Source: Onchocerca volvulus (Eukaryota; Nematoda; Chromadorea; Rhabditida; Onchocercidae). Taken from it: a DNA stretch of 64,000 bases. This document shows positions 13,520 to 27,155 of this stretch, one piece after another. Both the position numbers and the translations under genes were made by a program. The notes beneath the pieces were generated by a model that was not told the origin of the DNA, did no database searches, and saw nothing but the letters and a program-made list of their open reading frames with translations. Where the stretch lies: positions 8,879,609 to 8,943,608 of the forward strand of contig HG738137.1 in NCBI GenBank assembly GCA_000499405.2. The letters are read 5' to 3'. The number at the start of each line of letters is the position of its first letter. The stretch's first letter is position 1.

Positions 13520-16500
13520 AAATGTAAGAATTGAAATAGCAATAACTCATATTAGCAGATATTATTGCTTCAAAATAATTTCAAGAAAATGATAAAAATT
13601 TGATATTATGCTAAAATTATAAGACAAAAAAGATTTTTTTGGAGAGAAAAAAACCAATAAAAAGTAAATAAAATAGAAGCGAATAAGAATGCTGGAAATA
13701 ATTTACAAAAACTGTTAACAAGAAAAAAGTTTTGAAGTGATAATTAAAAAAAAAAAAAAAGGAACGATTGTTAGTTAGTTGCATATTTTGCAAATGAATA
13801 AGTGGATAAGAGCTTCTCATAAGTCTTTCCGTCATTTCCTACTTTTTTTTCACTTCATTTAAAAGAAAAAAAAGAAAAGAAAAAAGGAAGAAAAGAAATA
13901 ATTTAAAGAATGATCGCTATTTCCGCATCTTTAGAATTTATGAGTTCTAAAAATTTTGCAAAAAAAAAAAAATTTTTTTTTTTTTTTGTTTTTGCAAAAT
14001 AATGCAAAATCTTTTTTTCCAAAAAAAGTTCAAATTTATCAGAACATTTTTAAATAACCCATAAGTATGTTTGCAAAATTTTCACTTTGTTTATCAAAAT
14101 AAAACTTCATTTCTTTTTTTCTTTCTTCTTTTTTTTTTCAAATGATTACATTTCGATTAATCTTCCGCAGAAAAAAAGTACTTTTTCTACTAAAGTGCAT
14201 TTTTGAAGATAATTTCGAATTTTTTTTCTCGCAAAAAGTTCCGCGTTACTAGCAGCAGTTTTTTTTTTTTGTTGTTGTAAAATGAGTAGATATATATCCA
14301 ACGGTATTTTTTTTTTCTGTCTATAAGACATCCTATTTGCAAAATATAAAATGCTTTTAAACTTTTCTAAATTGAGAAAAAGAAATTTCCAAATTAAAAT
14401 TCACTCCCTTCCTTTTTTTTCTTTGAATTAATGCCATAGGAAATTGCCGGTGAAGATAGTGACTTGTTAAGCAAAACAAAAAAAAAAGTTTTGCATAACA
14501 TAATAAACGAAGTTTTTTCTCGATGCAAAAGTTTTGTAGTGTTGAAGAATAAAATTTAAAACTATTAATATAATGGGTATTGAATTTCTTTTTTGCTAAT
14601 AAACAAATCATTATAAGTTTGAAAATTTTCACTAACTTTCTATTTTTTAATTCAATTCATACCAGTGTGCATTAATAAATTAGGAAAATTTTATTATGAA
14701 TTTTCGAATTATATAATAATGAATGATTATCTTATAGCTCTATAATGATTACCTAATAATTTATGTCATGCTTTTATTTTTTTCTTTAAATTAAGAAATG
14801 AAATCAAAAAAGGACTTTTCCAGCATAGTTTGCATACCATAATGTTTTTTTTAACAAACTTTTTTTTGTAATAATACTTTGCTTTAGTTTTTTTTTTTCT
14901 TCCTCTTCGAATTAAATAAATAATTTTAAACGTAAAAATTTATTGAAACTATTATATTAGTATTAACTGTAAAATTAAATAGATAATTTTAAGCATAAAA
15001 ATTCATAGAAATTATTATAATAGATTTAATAATAATTTCACTCGAACTATATTATTGCATTTTTCATCTTTCTTAGTAAACTATTGATAATGTTAAAACA
15101 TAGTAATTATTGATTTTTCACTTAGAAATCTATTTCATTCTCTTTCCATATCTATTAATTATGAAAAGAATTTAACAACTATTATTACTCTTTAATCTTT
15201 GTTAATTAATTTCATTTCTAGCATACGTAATTTACAACCTTGCAACAATAATGTTTGCATTTTTTAACAAATGTTGCGAAATAGAATTGCTGTATTTTTC
15301 GCACTCTTGCAGAAAAAATTCGTAACATTCAAATCTCACCATGAAAAATTTTTTTTCATTTTGATTTAAAATAAAAAAAGTCATTAACCTTAATTGTATG
15401 ACAAATTTGATAGTAAATTTCTTGCAGAAGAATTTTCTCTTTCTGCGAACGAAAGATTGATGAATTTCTCGGCTGAATGTCCCTTTTAATTAATTATTCC
15501 TAATTAACCACTCGAATACAGAAATTTTTCTTAATACCCACAAAATGAATATCATTTTTGATTGTAAATGATGCAAAAAATTTAAAGGTTTTTGATGCTT
15601 TAAAAATCGTACTATTATCATATAGATTAATTATTAATGTTCAGTAGTTGTAAATTCAGCCAACAGAAGCCTGAAATGTAAATAACACTTTCTTGGAACA
15701 CTTCTAAATAATCTTCAAATTTATGAAATATTAATATATTTCATTACTTTAGCTTCAAATTACTATAAACATTTCAAGAAGAAGATGCACTTTTATAACT
15801 TCCTTTGAAAACATAACATATTTTTATTCAAAAATTTTTGAGATTTCTCAAAAAATTTTTTAAAATGTAAGTTTTTCAAGTTTTAACTCCTTTTTTTTGT
15901 TTAAATTTTAATATTTCTGAAATATATCTTTTTTTGGGGAGGAATATTTAAGAAAATCTTTTTAAAATTATTAATATCTTTCGAAATTGTTACGATTTAC
16001 GAATCGAAATTATTTTGCAACAAATGCAGGTCTGTATTTTGCACATGCAATTGTTATTGAAAAAAAAAAAAAAAAAATGCATTGCAACATTTCTGTTTAC
16101 TTCTTTTGTTTTTTTTTTTTTTTTTTGTTATTTTTTTTCTAACATTCGTTGAAATCAGAATTCTATTAGCATAAAATGCAGCTGATGTCATTGCTTTGCA
16201 TACTATTTAAATCACTTTATTCATCTTTTTTTTGGAAATGTAGAAAAGTTTAAAATGCTTTATGGGATGGGTTTGTTATCTTTTTTTTTTAGCATCGATT
16301 TTACTTAATCAAGCAATAGTTTTCTATTTTTGACGAATTCATTTCTATAAAAGCTTTTAACAAATATACAAATTTAAAAGCATCGGCAAAAATGTAACGT
16401 GTATTTAAATCATTATCTTTTGAATGTGCCGTTGAAAACGCCACTAACATTTTATTGAAATTTAAATAGAAAAAAGCACATAGTGCTATAATGTAATCTT

Positions 16501-17540
16501 ATTATTATCATTATTTCTGTCCAGATAATACTTGGATAATCTTAATTGTTAATTAAGTTCTTTTTCTATCATGTTGTGCATTGCTAAAAAAAAAAATTTA
16601 TAGGTCAGAAAGAATTTGTGATAAGACCAATGAGGCTTTCCTTATTTGCACTTCACTTTTAACTTTCTCTTTCATAAAAATGTCACAGATAATTATGACG
16701 TAAATAGAAACGAAATGATAAGAGTGAAAGAATGCTTTTCTCTAATTTTTACTTTTTATTTATCGTTCTATTTATATCTTTGAAATTTCTGCAATATTCC
16801 CATTCAAAGCATATCAAATAATTGATTCGAAATTAATCTTTGAATATTAACAGAAATTTTGTTCGACTTGAGGATAGATGAAGCATTTCAAAATCAGATA
16901 AATGAAGCTATTTAAAAGCTTGCACTGCAAAATATTTTAAACAAATTGGATTCGTTGAAAAAATTATTCACATTTTTTCTTTTTTTCAATTTCCATATTA
17001 GTCTATGTTGTTTGCTTTCTTTCATTCTAAAAAGAAATTATTGGATGTCGGAATTTTTGTTTCTTTCAACTCTTTTCTTCATAATAAAAAATTATAATTA
17101 AAGTGTTCGTCTGCAATAGTTTGATTAAAATGTTTACTGATCGAAATGATTGACAATATTATTAACATTTCCTTATTAATTATCGTCTAGTTTGGATTTT
17201 TTTAAAATTTCAATGCAAAAATTATTTTTGACACGATTACAAACAGTATTTTATTGAAGTGAAAAAGAAGGTACTCCTAAATTTTGCGATTTTATTTTTC
17301 ATTAAATTTCATTGCAAGAGATCCTTCTTTTTTCTTTCGTTATTTTTTTTTAGATTTTTTTTTCTTCGTCTAAATTATAATTTATTTGAGCCTCTTACAC
17401 AGTAACAGAAATCTTTTTTTTTTTCTCTTTTAATGTTAGGAGATGATTTTTTAAATTTCGAAAATTGATAAAAACACTACTTGTTTTGCTGAATGATTTC
17501 AGATTTGATATTCGCAATATATCACATTGTTACATTCCTT
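13520..17540. other. AT-rich intergenic DNA, no gene seen
   Basis: Only homopolymer-rich sequence was seen on both strands, with no phased exons and no repeat large enough to name. Confidence 0.5.
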
Positions 17541-17544
17541 CGTC

Positions 17545-17950
17545 TGTTGTTACACCAACATTTGTTACAGTATTTCGTCTCATCACCATAAAAATTCCAG
17601 ATTACTGACTAAATATCTTTTATACTATCATTTGCTGCAATATTTGTCTCATCTCATAAATTATTGACGAAATATCTTTTGCACTTCATCATTCACTACA
17701 ATTTCATCTCACCGCCATAAATTCCGAAAATAGTGATGAAAATCTTTTGGCATATTATTTACTACCGTATTCGTCTCACCGCAATTAAATTCGTACTGAC
17801 GAAATATCTTTTACATAATTAATTTGGGAATTAAAGAATTTCAGGTTCTTATTTGTTGCATTTTGTATTTCTAAAATAGTAAAATTCGTATGGACGAAAT
17901 ATCTTTCGCGTAATTAATTTGGAAATTGAAAAATTTCATTTTCTTATTTT
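17545..17950 (+). repeat. Minisatellite, period about 62-95 bp
   Basis: A unit containing TTCGTCTCAYCRCMATAAA, then ACGAAATATCTTTTRCAT, recurs five to six times with drift: ends near 17625, 17685, 17750, 17815 and 17912. The last two units also share TAATTTGGRAATTRAARAATTTCA. It lies about 700 bp upstream of the F-box gene. Confidence 0.65.
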
Positions 17951-18617
17951 TAGTTTTTTTTATTGCTAATATTAATTTACACTTTTCAATTTATCTTCAA
18001 AAATTTTCAATATAGGTGAGTAGGAATTGATTTCAAAGAATAAGAAGTGATTAGAAATTAACTTCAAGGAAGAAAAGCTTTAATCAAACTAAGTTGTCGG
18101 AAAAGAAAGGCAACTATGATATTATCATAAATATTCGAGAAGAAATTACATATTCGCAAATGTGAGATTTTTTAAAAGTTTAGACAAAAAGATTTATGAA
18201 GGCATTCTATTTTTTCTTTTGTATTATCATCAATTCATGTTTTTCTTCTAACAACCTATCAAAAATTGCAAGAAATTATCGTATTTTTGATTTTATATAT
18301 ATATATATATAAATTGAACGATTGAAATTAACCTAATTTAGTTAGCTTGATTTATTTTTCATATTGCAGATATTTTGATGAAATACTATTCTTTAAAGTC
18401 TCGAATTTAGATTAGTCTGCTTATTTTTGTTTCAAATTAAAAAACTTCGCGAGGTACTCACAAGTTTTAAAATAATCATTAAATTCTTTTTCTTTTTTAG
18501 ACATTTAGTTATTAACTCACACAACTATATTTCAAGAGTGGCGGCTGAGTCATTCAAAATCGTTCGTGGCATTTAATAAAATATCACTTTTAATGCTTGA
18601 AAATTAAAAAAAAAAAA

Positions 18618-18622
18618 TTCAG
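18618..18622 (+). promoter_or_regulatory. Probable trans-splice acceptor of the F-box gene
   Basis: A-rich sequence followed by TTCAG ends nine bases before the ATG at 18631. No donor and no in-frame upstream exon is visible, so this fits a nematode spliced-leader acceptor. It also supports the chosen start. Confidence 0.5.
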
Positions 18623-18630
18623 CCGACGAA

Positions 18631-21600
18631 ATGGTATTTTTCAAAATTCGATTAAAATTAAAATTCTTGCGTAAAAATTTCATTTGCTACAGATTTGCTC
18701 GTTTATTTGATGCAAATATTGCTAAACGGAACAAATTCTTGATGAATAATAATTGCCTTCCGGAAGCGGCATTGTTCCGACTTACGGAATATTTTTCACC
18801 ATTGGAACGATTAAAACTACAACAATGTTGCAAACGTTTTCATGTGATTTATGGGAAATGGTTAGATATTACAGCATTGGATATTCGAATTTTTGAACAA
18901 AATGGTAAGAAATATTTTGATTGTTTTCTTATTTCAAAAAAAAAAATAGCACAGAGATAAATTACCATGATAAAGAATATAATATTTAGCTTTTTTTTAT
19001 TTATTTTTTGTTTGAGAAAAGATCATTATAGGGATGAATTACAATGATGATGAATACAAATAGCAAAGTTACATTTTATGCCGAATTACGATTACATTGA
19101 TACCTACAGATGAAATTCGAATGATAAATTGTTGAAATGATAGAGTAATAATACTATTGAAGATTATTATTAGCATGCAGTAGGGAATGCAATTGAAATA
19201 AGTTCAAAAAGGTATTGAATAGCAAAGTAATGAAGGAAATAACAAATTGGGAAATATGAATAGCTTTTAGGAATTGCGAAAACACATTGCAGGGTGAAAT
19301 TTTTAAAAATTGTCAAAATGTACATGCAAGCGTCAATATGCACTTGCAGTAAAATAAGTATGGATTGAATCATAACTTATTCTTTTATATCCAATTAAAG
19401 TTAAATTATATATAATAATTATTAGAAAAAAAATCTAAATTATTATAAGCATGAATTTTATTCAGAAAACAAATATGGGAAATGGTTCATGCAAATTTTA
19501 GATGTTAATGAACAAATGTTCGCTCGAGGTATTATACAACACTCCAAAAATGCTAAATTTACGTATCGAATAGAACTCACGGATATACGTGGAACTACAT
19601 ATAATCTAAGATTCACTTCTGCTAAATATACAAATCGAGCATTAAAAGTTATGCTTTCCAGGTTAGCAATTACTACTTTATTATAAACTTTTTAAAAATT
19701 CATAAAATCAAAAAAAAAGACAAAATGAAAAAATTTACTCTTTTCTGAAGGATCATTCTGAATTCATTTCAGATTATTTTTCTTTTTTTAGTTTATCAAA
19801 TCAAAACTTTCATTACAATAATAAATTTTTTGCTAATTTATTTTTCAATTCTTAGATTACAATCATTAACAACGTTAACAATTCGGGATGCATGTTTAAG
19901 TGAAGAATTTAGTAATGTTTTATCACAACTTCATTCTATTACAACCTTACGAATGTGGGATTCGGCTTGTTATTTTGATAAGAAAAGGTTTGATTTTTTG
20001 TTAATAAAGCAATAATTGATGCATTTATTTATGTATGTTATAATCATTCTTCTTAGCTTGGCTTCTTACCTTAAAATGTTTACTTATTGATTCCATTCTT
20101 TTGTGCTTCAATTAGTTATAAATCATATTTTAATCAAATTTTAATTTTGAATTAAAAAAATTCAAAGTTAAAAAATTGTAAATTTAATCGTTTTCTAACT
20201 TCTAAGCTATCGTCACAACTAATTGATAAACAAAAATGTATTTCTCCATTATATATTTCCATTATCTTTAAATTTTTATTAATTGCTGAAAATAACAAGT
20301 CAATTAAGCGCAAAACTCTTACAGTACATAAGATTTTCACATGACAAAATTAAAACTTCATACTTCAGCATGATTTTTACGTACTAATATACTAGTTTAC
20401 AAAATTAATATCGTGTAGACCACGAAAAGATTAGTACCGTATACATGCAAAATTAATATCGCACGCACTTTTTCAGGCCTGCTAGGCGTTTATTGCATTC
20501 CTTATTTTCCTTTCCACTATTAGAATCTATTTTTATCCTTGATTCGACAGTTCCTCAATCTAGTTCCCAATGTACAGCTGCTTTTCCATGTTTTCTTGCC
20601 GATTCCATCAAAGGACCCATTGTTAATTTACAAATTGACGGTAAGTTGTTTTGTTTTTTAAATCTAAAAATTAAAAACTAAAAATTGAAGACTTTTTGCC
20701 ATACGTTGTGCAAACTGAGCAAAATTAATTTTTGTTCTCATTTCTTCTACATTTATATATTTATATTTATGTTTTTACATATATATATATATATATATAA
20801 ATAATTTACTGATCAGCCTAAAGATGACAGTCTTCTCGCAAAAAAAATTCAAGATGATATTGGTGGCTTTGATAGATTTTATGTTCACCAAACTTCTCTA
20901 TCAAAATAAGGCGCGTTCTTTTATGGCTTTTAAAACTCTTAACTTTATTTTTCTTAGGAGAGTAAGTAAATTCCTTTGAAAAATTAATTTTTTTTTTTTT
21001 TTTTTTTTGTTTTTTTGTTTTTGTTTTTTTGTTCAATAAAATTGATCTCTTTTTTTTCTAAGTGGTCTTTAAGAATTGTTCTTATCATAAATTTTTCCTA
21101 TAAGAACTATATTTTTCTCTAGAGGAAAGTTATATTGTAGCCATGGACAATATAATCATAAAAAAATTTGGTGGGAATGAAAAGGAGAATTATATTAATA
21201 ACCAACGATATATAAACTCATAAATAAAATAGTTATTAAATTAAGCATTTTAGAAAAAAAATTTATATATATATATATATATATGAACTGCTGCAAAATA
21301 CTAATTCTATAAAAGTAATGTTATAATTTTTGAAAACCAATTACCTTGAATTATTGGTTCGTTATATTGCATTATTTTCTAAAATGCTTAATTATGTCAT
21401 TATATTTTTCCCGAAGTCAACTAAGCTGCAAAAAATTATTCTTCAGAGTTTTAAATACAATCATTATATATTTTTCTTTTAAAATTGATTACATGAATTA
21501 TTTTTTAAAGTTTTGTATTATATTTTTTTCCGAAGTTAGTCAAGTTGCACTATTCTTTGAAATTTTAATTATAATGCATTATATATTTTTCTTTTCAAAT

Positions 21601-24600
21601 TGATTACGTGCATTATTTTTCAAATTTTTTCTTTATCGGCAAAAATCTGCGAAAGAAAACATTTTTTTTTTTTTTACTTTTTTGTTTTGTTGGTAGGAAA
21701 AAAGCTACTGCTAAATATTGATTAAAATCTTTGGACATTAATTTCATAATTCTTGGAATTATTTGCATAATTCCAAATTTAATTATTTACATACTATCCA
21801 TATGACAGAATATATAGAAAATGATATATGCAATAATTTTTTTTGTTTACTTTGAAGTCTATTTTTGTCTTTTTTATTAGTTTTGACTATCCATTTGTAT
21901 TTTTTTTTTTTTTAAGAGAAAAAATGAACCAAATTTGGAACTAGAATTATTTGAACCCATCCGTCTGTTTACTTGTTTGTTTATTTGTTTGTTTTTACAT
22001 ATTTAATTGTTCAAACATTGATTATCCAACGTATATCTTTATTCTAACTATATTTTAATTAACATATATTTCTTTATTTCATTTACTGTAATTTCCCATT
22101 TAAAAATTTTTGAAACATAAATTAAAATTTCTCAACAGGTATATATATTTCTTCTAAAGCAATTGATGCATTATGTGAACGATTACATAAAACTTTAAAA
22201 CGAATGTCTATTGGTTGTACATATGGTAAAGAAAATAAAAAAGATCGGTATTGTAAAGCAATCGCTAAACTTCAGGTACTGTATTTTACCCTATAACAAT
22301 AATTTATTCATCAATTAAATTTATACAAAATTATTTAGATTCAGAACTTTCTTTTCAGTATGTTTATCTTCGCTTTTCTAACTCCTCAACTTTTGCTTCT
22401 TATACAGATGATCATTTTCGTTTTAAATAAATGTTTGATTGATATAAAATTTCGAGAAATAAATACAGTCATTTTTATCTATCGTTTCCCTAATGATAAT
22501 AATTTCAAATTTCAGTAAATGATTATAAAATTATGTCATTTTATCCTTTAAATTGAACAAAATATTTTCAATATTTCTGTTTTCCTTTTGAATTCTATAT
22601 AACTTAGAAGAACCTTGGTATAATATTTTAAAAATTCTGATGATTGAAATTATAGGTAGTGGAAGATTTAGATATTCCACCATATATTTTTCATTTGAGT
22701 GAAACCTCCGAAATTGATGAGTCAATTACTCGGCTTCTGAGCAATCTTCAATTGAATTGTCTTGGTTTCCGGCATTACAATTCTGCTGTATTATTTCAAT
22801 TTATCGAATTCAAAATGCCGCATAATATTCGATTACTTAGGTAATTTTATTCGTTCTAAAAATTTTCCATAGGAATTCCCACTTTCCAGTTTAATATTTT
22901 ATCGTGAGAAATACTTTTATGGACTTTAAGCAGCATAGATAATACAGAAACCTTTAAGTAAATTATAATAACAAGTGGTTGTATATTGGTTAGCAAGAAT
23001 CGAAAACTCAGATGATCAATCTTTATTAGAAATTTTACTAAGACCAAATAATTCTGCTGAGTAGGTCGAAGAGGAATTTTTCTCGAGAAAAATTTATTGC
23101 ATTATGATCTCTATTGATGCATTCCTCTAAACGGCAAAAATTCTCTGTTTTCATTTATTGGAATATTAGAATACTAAAATTTTTCGGGTATTTTCACTGC
23201 TACATATACGATTAAGTGTGGATTGATTAGGCATTTCTTTTTGGAATGAGGCTCATAATTCTATTTCGATCCTTTCGCATGTTAATGTGTTAGTGGAGAA
23301 ATTTTCTAATAAATGAAGAGTATTAATACTTCCGCCGAAGTAACTTTCTTTGACAAATAATTTCAAATTTCTCACGTCTAACTCCTTTGAAAATAATATT
23401 CATTTCTCGCGTTTACTTCTTCAAAGTCATTTCTCACTTTAACTTCTTTTAAAAATAATTTCATTTTTCACGTTTAATTCTTTTTAAAATAATTTCTTCT
23501 TTTATAAACTTCCTATTTCTTTAAACGTTTAAAACGAACATTTAAAATTTTGCAAGCAAAGAAATGTATGCCTTTTTTTTTTTTTTTAAAGGATACATCA
23601 TAGTGCAAATCGAATACCAAATTTTGCACAGCTTGGGACATCAGCCCTGGGACCGGAAGAAAAGCCACCACAGCGAAAAAGTTCATGGTTGAATTCGCGA
23701 AATGGCAGCAGTATGGGATCCAAAAATAGCATTGACAGCTCATCTGATCGGAGTAAATAAATTTGATCAAGTTTTTTTTATTTCTTATGCTTAACTAGGA
23801 AATCTGATTTAATGATTAAATGATTTCAATTATTACCAAGAAAGCGCAGGAGAAATCTTTGTTCGAAAAACGAAGTGAAAAAGATATTTTATAATAAAAT
23901 TCATTTCTAAATTTTGAAATAAATGAATATTATAGGCTTAGAAAGTTTAACAAATGAGGTATGGAAAGAATCATCGCGATGCAACATCTCTACATCCGCC
24001 AGCTTAGAAACCACTCAAATGACCAATGAACAGAAACCAAGGAGAAATTCGCTTGCTTCTAGAAATCTGACAATTTTCGCAATCGAAGAAGCACCACGTA
24101 AAATAAATAAATGTGCACGAAAGCTTCGTCGACGTATTTATTCAGGTACTTGTTGGAATTTCATAAATTTTTAACTAACCAAAAATTTTTCAAATTTCTG
24201 GAATATCCAGAATTATTTTCTAGAATTCGGTTGATCTTTGTTTCAATTGCTGATCATATTTTTAAACGCAGGTACTTTTTCAGATACTACAAAATTTCAT
24301 TTTATAATAATATTTATAGTAGCCCCTCCAGAGCATTCAGAACGAGAAAATGAAATAAATTTTAAAAATCTAATTAAATCAATTATGGAATATCAAATTT
24401 ATTGCTTCTCATTTCTCTTACAAAATTCTTTATTCTTATACTAAGGCATGTAAATTTTTAAGGGATTCAAATTTAATTTAGTCATATTTAACATTTCAAA
24501 ACTTTTTGTTCTTTTTTTCAGGAGTACAAGTTTTTTATATGCAAGAAAGTATGGATACTCAGGAAATTGTGGGTCGTATGGCAGCACCAATACGCTCACC

Positions 24601-24724
24601 ACATGTCTATACCAGGTCATCAAAACGTGAAATACGCGTCATTAAAGGTGACCTGGTTAAACCAATTCCACTATCAAGTCTAGGAATGGAAAGCGATTAT
24701 GAAATGAGTGATTGGGAAGATTAA
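18631..24724 (+). CDS. F-box protein with degenerate leucine-rich segment, nine exons
   Basis: My splice model has exons 18631-18904, 19466-19661, 19856-19987, 20477-20640, 22139-22275, 22656-22840, 23592-23752, 23936-24145 and 24522-24724. Every junction is GT..AG with matching phase, and the total is 1662 nt, giving 553 residues plus a stop. Residues 43-80 read as an F-box (LPEAALFRLTEYFSPLERLK, then CCKRFHVI). F-box proteins bind Skp1 in SCF ubiquitin ligases and recruit substrates. Residues about 145-365 contain short Leu/Ile-rich repeats (such as LTTLTIRD and ITTLRMWD) that look like degenerate LRRs, a likely substrate-binding part. Residues 363-553 are Ser/Arg-rich, probably disordered, and end in the acidic tail ESDYEMSDWED. 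There is no signal peptide or membrane segment. I do not recognise a specific orthologue. A possible extra exon near 24322 has no donor, so I left it out. Confidence 0.82.
20641..22138 (+). other. Large intron 4 of the F-box gene
   Basis: At about 1.5 kb this is the longest intron of the gene. It holds two TA microsatellites (20779-20799 and 21264-21284) and a partial duplication around the word ATTACATGAATTATTTTT (21360-21610). I saw no nested gene. Confidence 0.6.
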
Positions 24725-24809
24725 AATTAATCTTTTTGATTGGTTTTCGAAAATTAGCATAAATATTTTTTGATACGAATAGTTGAAAAAAAAAAAACGA
24801 AATCTATGT

Positions 24810-24815
24810 AAATAA
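24810..24815 (+). terminator. Polyadenylation signal of the F-box gene
   Basis: AATAAA lies 86 bp after the TAA stop, the first such hexamer downstream. Confidence 0.5.
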
Positions 24816-24999
24816 AAATAAGCAATGAAAAGGACAAAAAATCGGTAAGTTTGAGTGAGTATTAAATTGTACCCATGGATTTCTTAGCGATTATACAAAG
24901 AAATTTATCACAAAATTTTAGAGAACTATTCGATCAAAAATTTTTAATTTTCAAGAATCATATATGCTAATCATAAATACATTTTAATCTTACATAAAT

Positions 25000-25960
25000 C
25001 CAAAAGTATGGAATGAGTCATACTGAAACTTAGGAACTTCAATGAGTCAAACTTGGTAATTTATTATACTACAATCACTTCATCAACGATTATATTGTAT
25101 TGTTCGCGTAATAGCAATATGCAAATTAGGATAATACAAGAAATCAATTCCTATAATTTGGCCTGCAAGAAATTAAAATTTTCTACATAAACATGGCCTG
25201 ATGGTTTTTGATTTAATCGATTATATGTGACTTTGATTTATCACATTTAATCGATCCTTAGTGTGCGCATCTTGTAGTACACACACCACAGAACGACTAA
25301 ATGCGATTAAAAAAATGGGATTCTGCAACTCCAGGTTTTTATTCAGATTGAATATTTTCGGCTACTGTTTCAAGACCATCGATATGAATCTCATCCTTTA
25401 CATAACAAGCTTTAAATAGGAATGTATATATTTATAAATATATCAGTTACCTATTTACTGCCCTCATTAACACCTCTGTTCATTATCTTAACTCTTGCAG
25501 TAACTCCTTAGACAAGCTAAATTTGCAGAAAAGGCAGCTAAACACGGAAAACGTCATGAAAATTTTTGTTATTTATTTCAAAAAGAAAAAATTTCAAATT
25601 GGAGACAGTCATGATAATTCGTCAATAATAATATGATAGCTAATACTAATAAATAATCATATTGACGATAATGAAAAAAATGAATCAAAATCTAATCGCT
25701 GTACAATATAACAATTATAAATTAAACTTTTTAAAATAAGTACAAAGAATGAAAGTTTTGGAAAAGTTTTTCGTTTGGGTTTGTATTTTAGTACAGACGA
25801 ATGCAATGAATATAATTTTGTGATGAAGTCTGATGTGACCGAATTTTTATTCGCCGCAATTACGTTATGTTATCTGAAACTACATTTTATGTGACTCTAA
25901 AACTTGAAAGATTGATGATTTAGGAATTGAAACAATAGCAACTCACATGCTTATTTAATA
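25000..25960. other. Intergenic DNA, nothing recognised
   Basis: Slightly less homopolymer-rich than the left flank, but I saw no coding frame, repeat or RNA gene in it. Confidence 0.4.
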
Positions 25961-25994
25961 CGTGAAAATATTTCAGTTATTCTGACATGGCGCT

Positions 25995-26560
25995 CGGGGT
26001 AAGGTTTGGATTTTCTAAGTTTGATTTTAGAAGAGGATTCGTAACCTTCTTCCAATGAGATGTGAGTCTTAATAATCCTAAAGGCTTTAAACAAGAGTGG
26101 TCGAATTCAATGGTGGAATAATTAACACAATAGAAATTGAACGTATTGATGCTGAAATGGAAATCTTATCGCAGCAACATCCTAAGATCGATTACATAAT
26201 AACTCGACCAAAAACAGAATATGAAACGAAATCAGCAACGGAGAAATCGACAAAGAATTGAAAATGGTTTCTATAAGAGCCGTAATTTAAAACAGCAAGA
26301 ACTAAATGAACTACTGAACATTGACGAATGATTAGTTTTTGCATTTGCTTTTTTATAATTGATAATATTAATTGTCATCAAAATTAAGTCTGATTAGATT
26401 TGTTCCTTAACACGTTTGTTATGTGTTAAGAACTCTAGATCTAAATCCAATCCAGCAGAAATTGAGTTAGTGGTTTCTTTAAATCGTGAGGAACAAAAAA
26501 CATCTGCAGAACAACCAAAGTCAATCAGACTAAACATATTTCAATGTTCCATCTATCTTC
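25995..26560 (+). pseudogene. Decayed coding-like fragments, unknown protein
   Basis: Three short stretches read like protein but lie in different frames with stops between them: about 25998-26060 (ending FDFRRGFVTFFQ), 26093-26265 (57 codons, including IERIDAEMEILSQQHPKID) and 26440-26530 (NPAEIELVVSLNREEQKTS). Codon use is more balanced than in the surrounding DNA. No splice signals join them in phase. I do not recognise the family. They could be remnants of one gene or unrelated chance frames. Confidence 0.3.
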
Positions 26561-26679
26561 TCTTTCGTCGGGAGTGTTGGAAAATCCGAAATAACTTTTC
26601 TATCTCGAATTACTTAAACTGCAAAAAAAAAAAAAAAAAAAAAAAATCATTTGAATCGTTTTCCAATTAACATGTAATA

Positions 26680-26815
26680 TCCTTTATGCCAATCATGTAA
26701 CGTGTGAAGATTCGCATCCTTATGTTAATCATGCACCATGTAAGTTTTTTCACATTCGATATGCTAATCATTACAAAAATTATATCCTTTCTCATACCAA
26801 TCTCTTAAACAGCAT
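26680..26815 (+). repeat. Minisatellite, about 40 bp, 3 units
   Basis: Units built on CCTTWTGYYAATCATGYAMC recur about every 40 bp near 26691, 26730 and 26770. Confidence 0.5.
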
Positions 26816-27072
26816 GGGAAAGATGGGTAATTCTCTTTTTCGTATTCCATAAGTCACACCCGCTCATCTAGGATAGAAGAATTATTCTTAAAATTGGTTT
26901 GGCCAGTACCAGTGTGAAAATTTCAACTGGGTAAAACTTCCACTGTTATAATTGAAGATATTGGTTGCCGTAAACTGTTATAATTTCGACCTTAAATTCT
27001 TCGACTTGATAATCTTCGACTGTTATAATTTTTATTTCATAAACTTCTAATTCTTAGTTTTTATTCTATATA

Positions 27073-27155
27073 CTAGCTGGCCCGGCCATGCTCCGCATGG
27101 CCGATCCAGCTATATATGGGGGCCGGCCACGCTTCGCGTGTCCGGATCCAGCTAA
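27073..27155 (-). mobile_element. Helitron terminal double hairpin (arm A)
   Basis: Two GC-rich palindromes lie back to back in otherwise AT-rich DNA. The first (27073-27112) pairs CTAGCTGG...GGCCATGC with GCATGGCC...CCAGCTA. The second (27119-27154) is GGCCGGCCACGCTTCGCGTG plus TCCGG. The minus-strand end, hairpin then GCCAGCTAG, fits a Helitron 3' end (stem-loop then CTRR). A new TCTATATAAATAG start follows directly at 27156. Confidence 0.65.

Noticed and set aside
24268..24360. Extra F-box gene exons after the AG at 24273 or 24321
   Set aside because: No in-phase donor follows either one, and the nine-exon model is already consistent without them.
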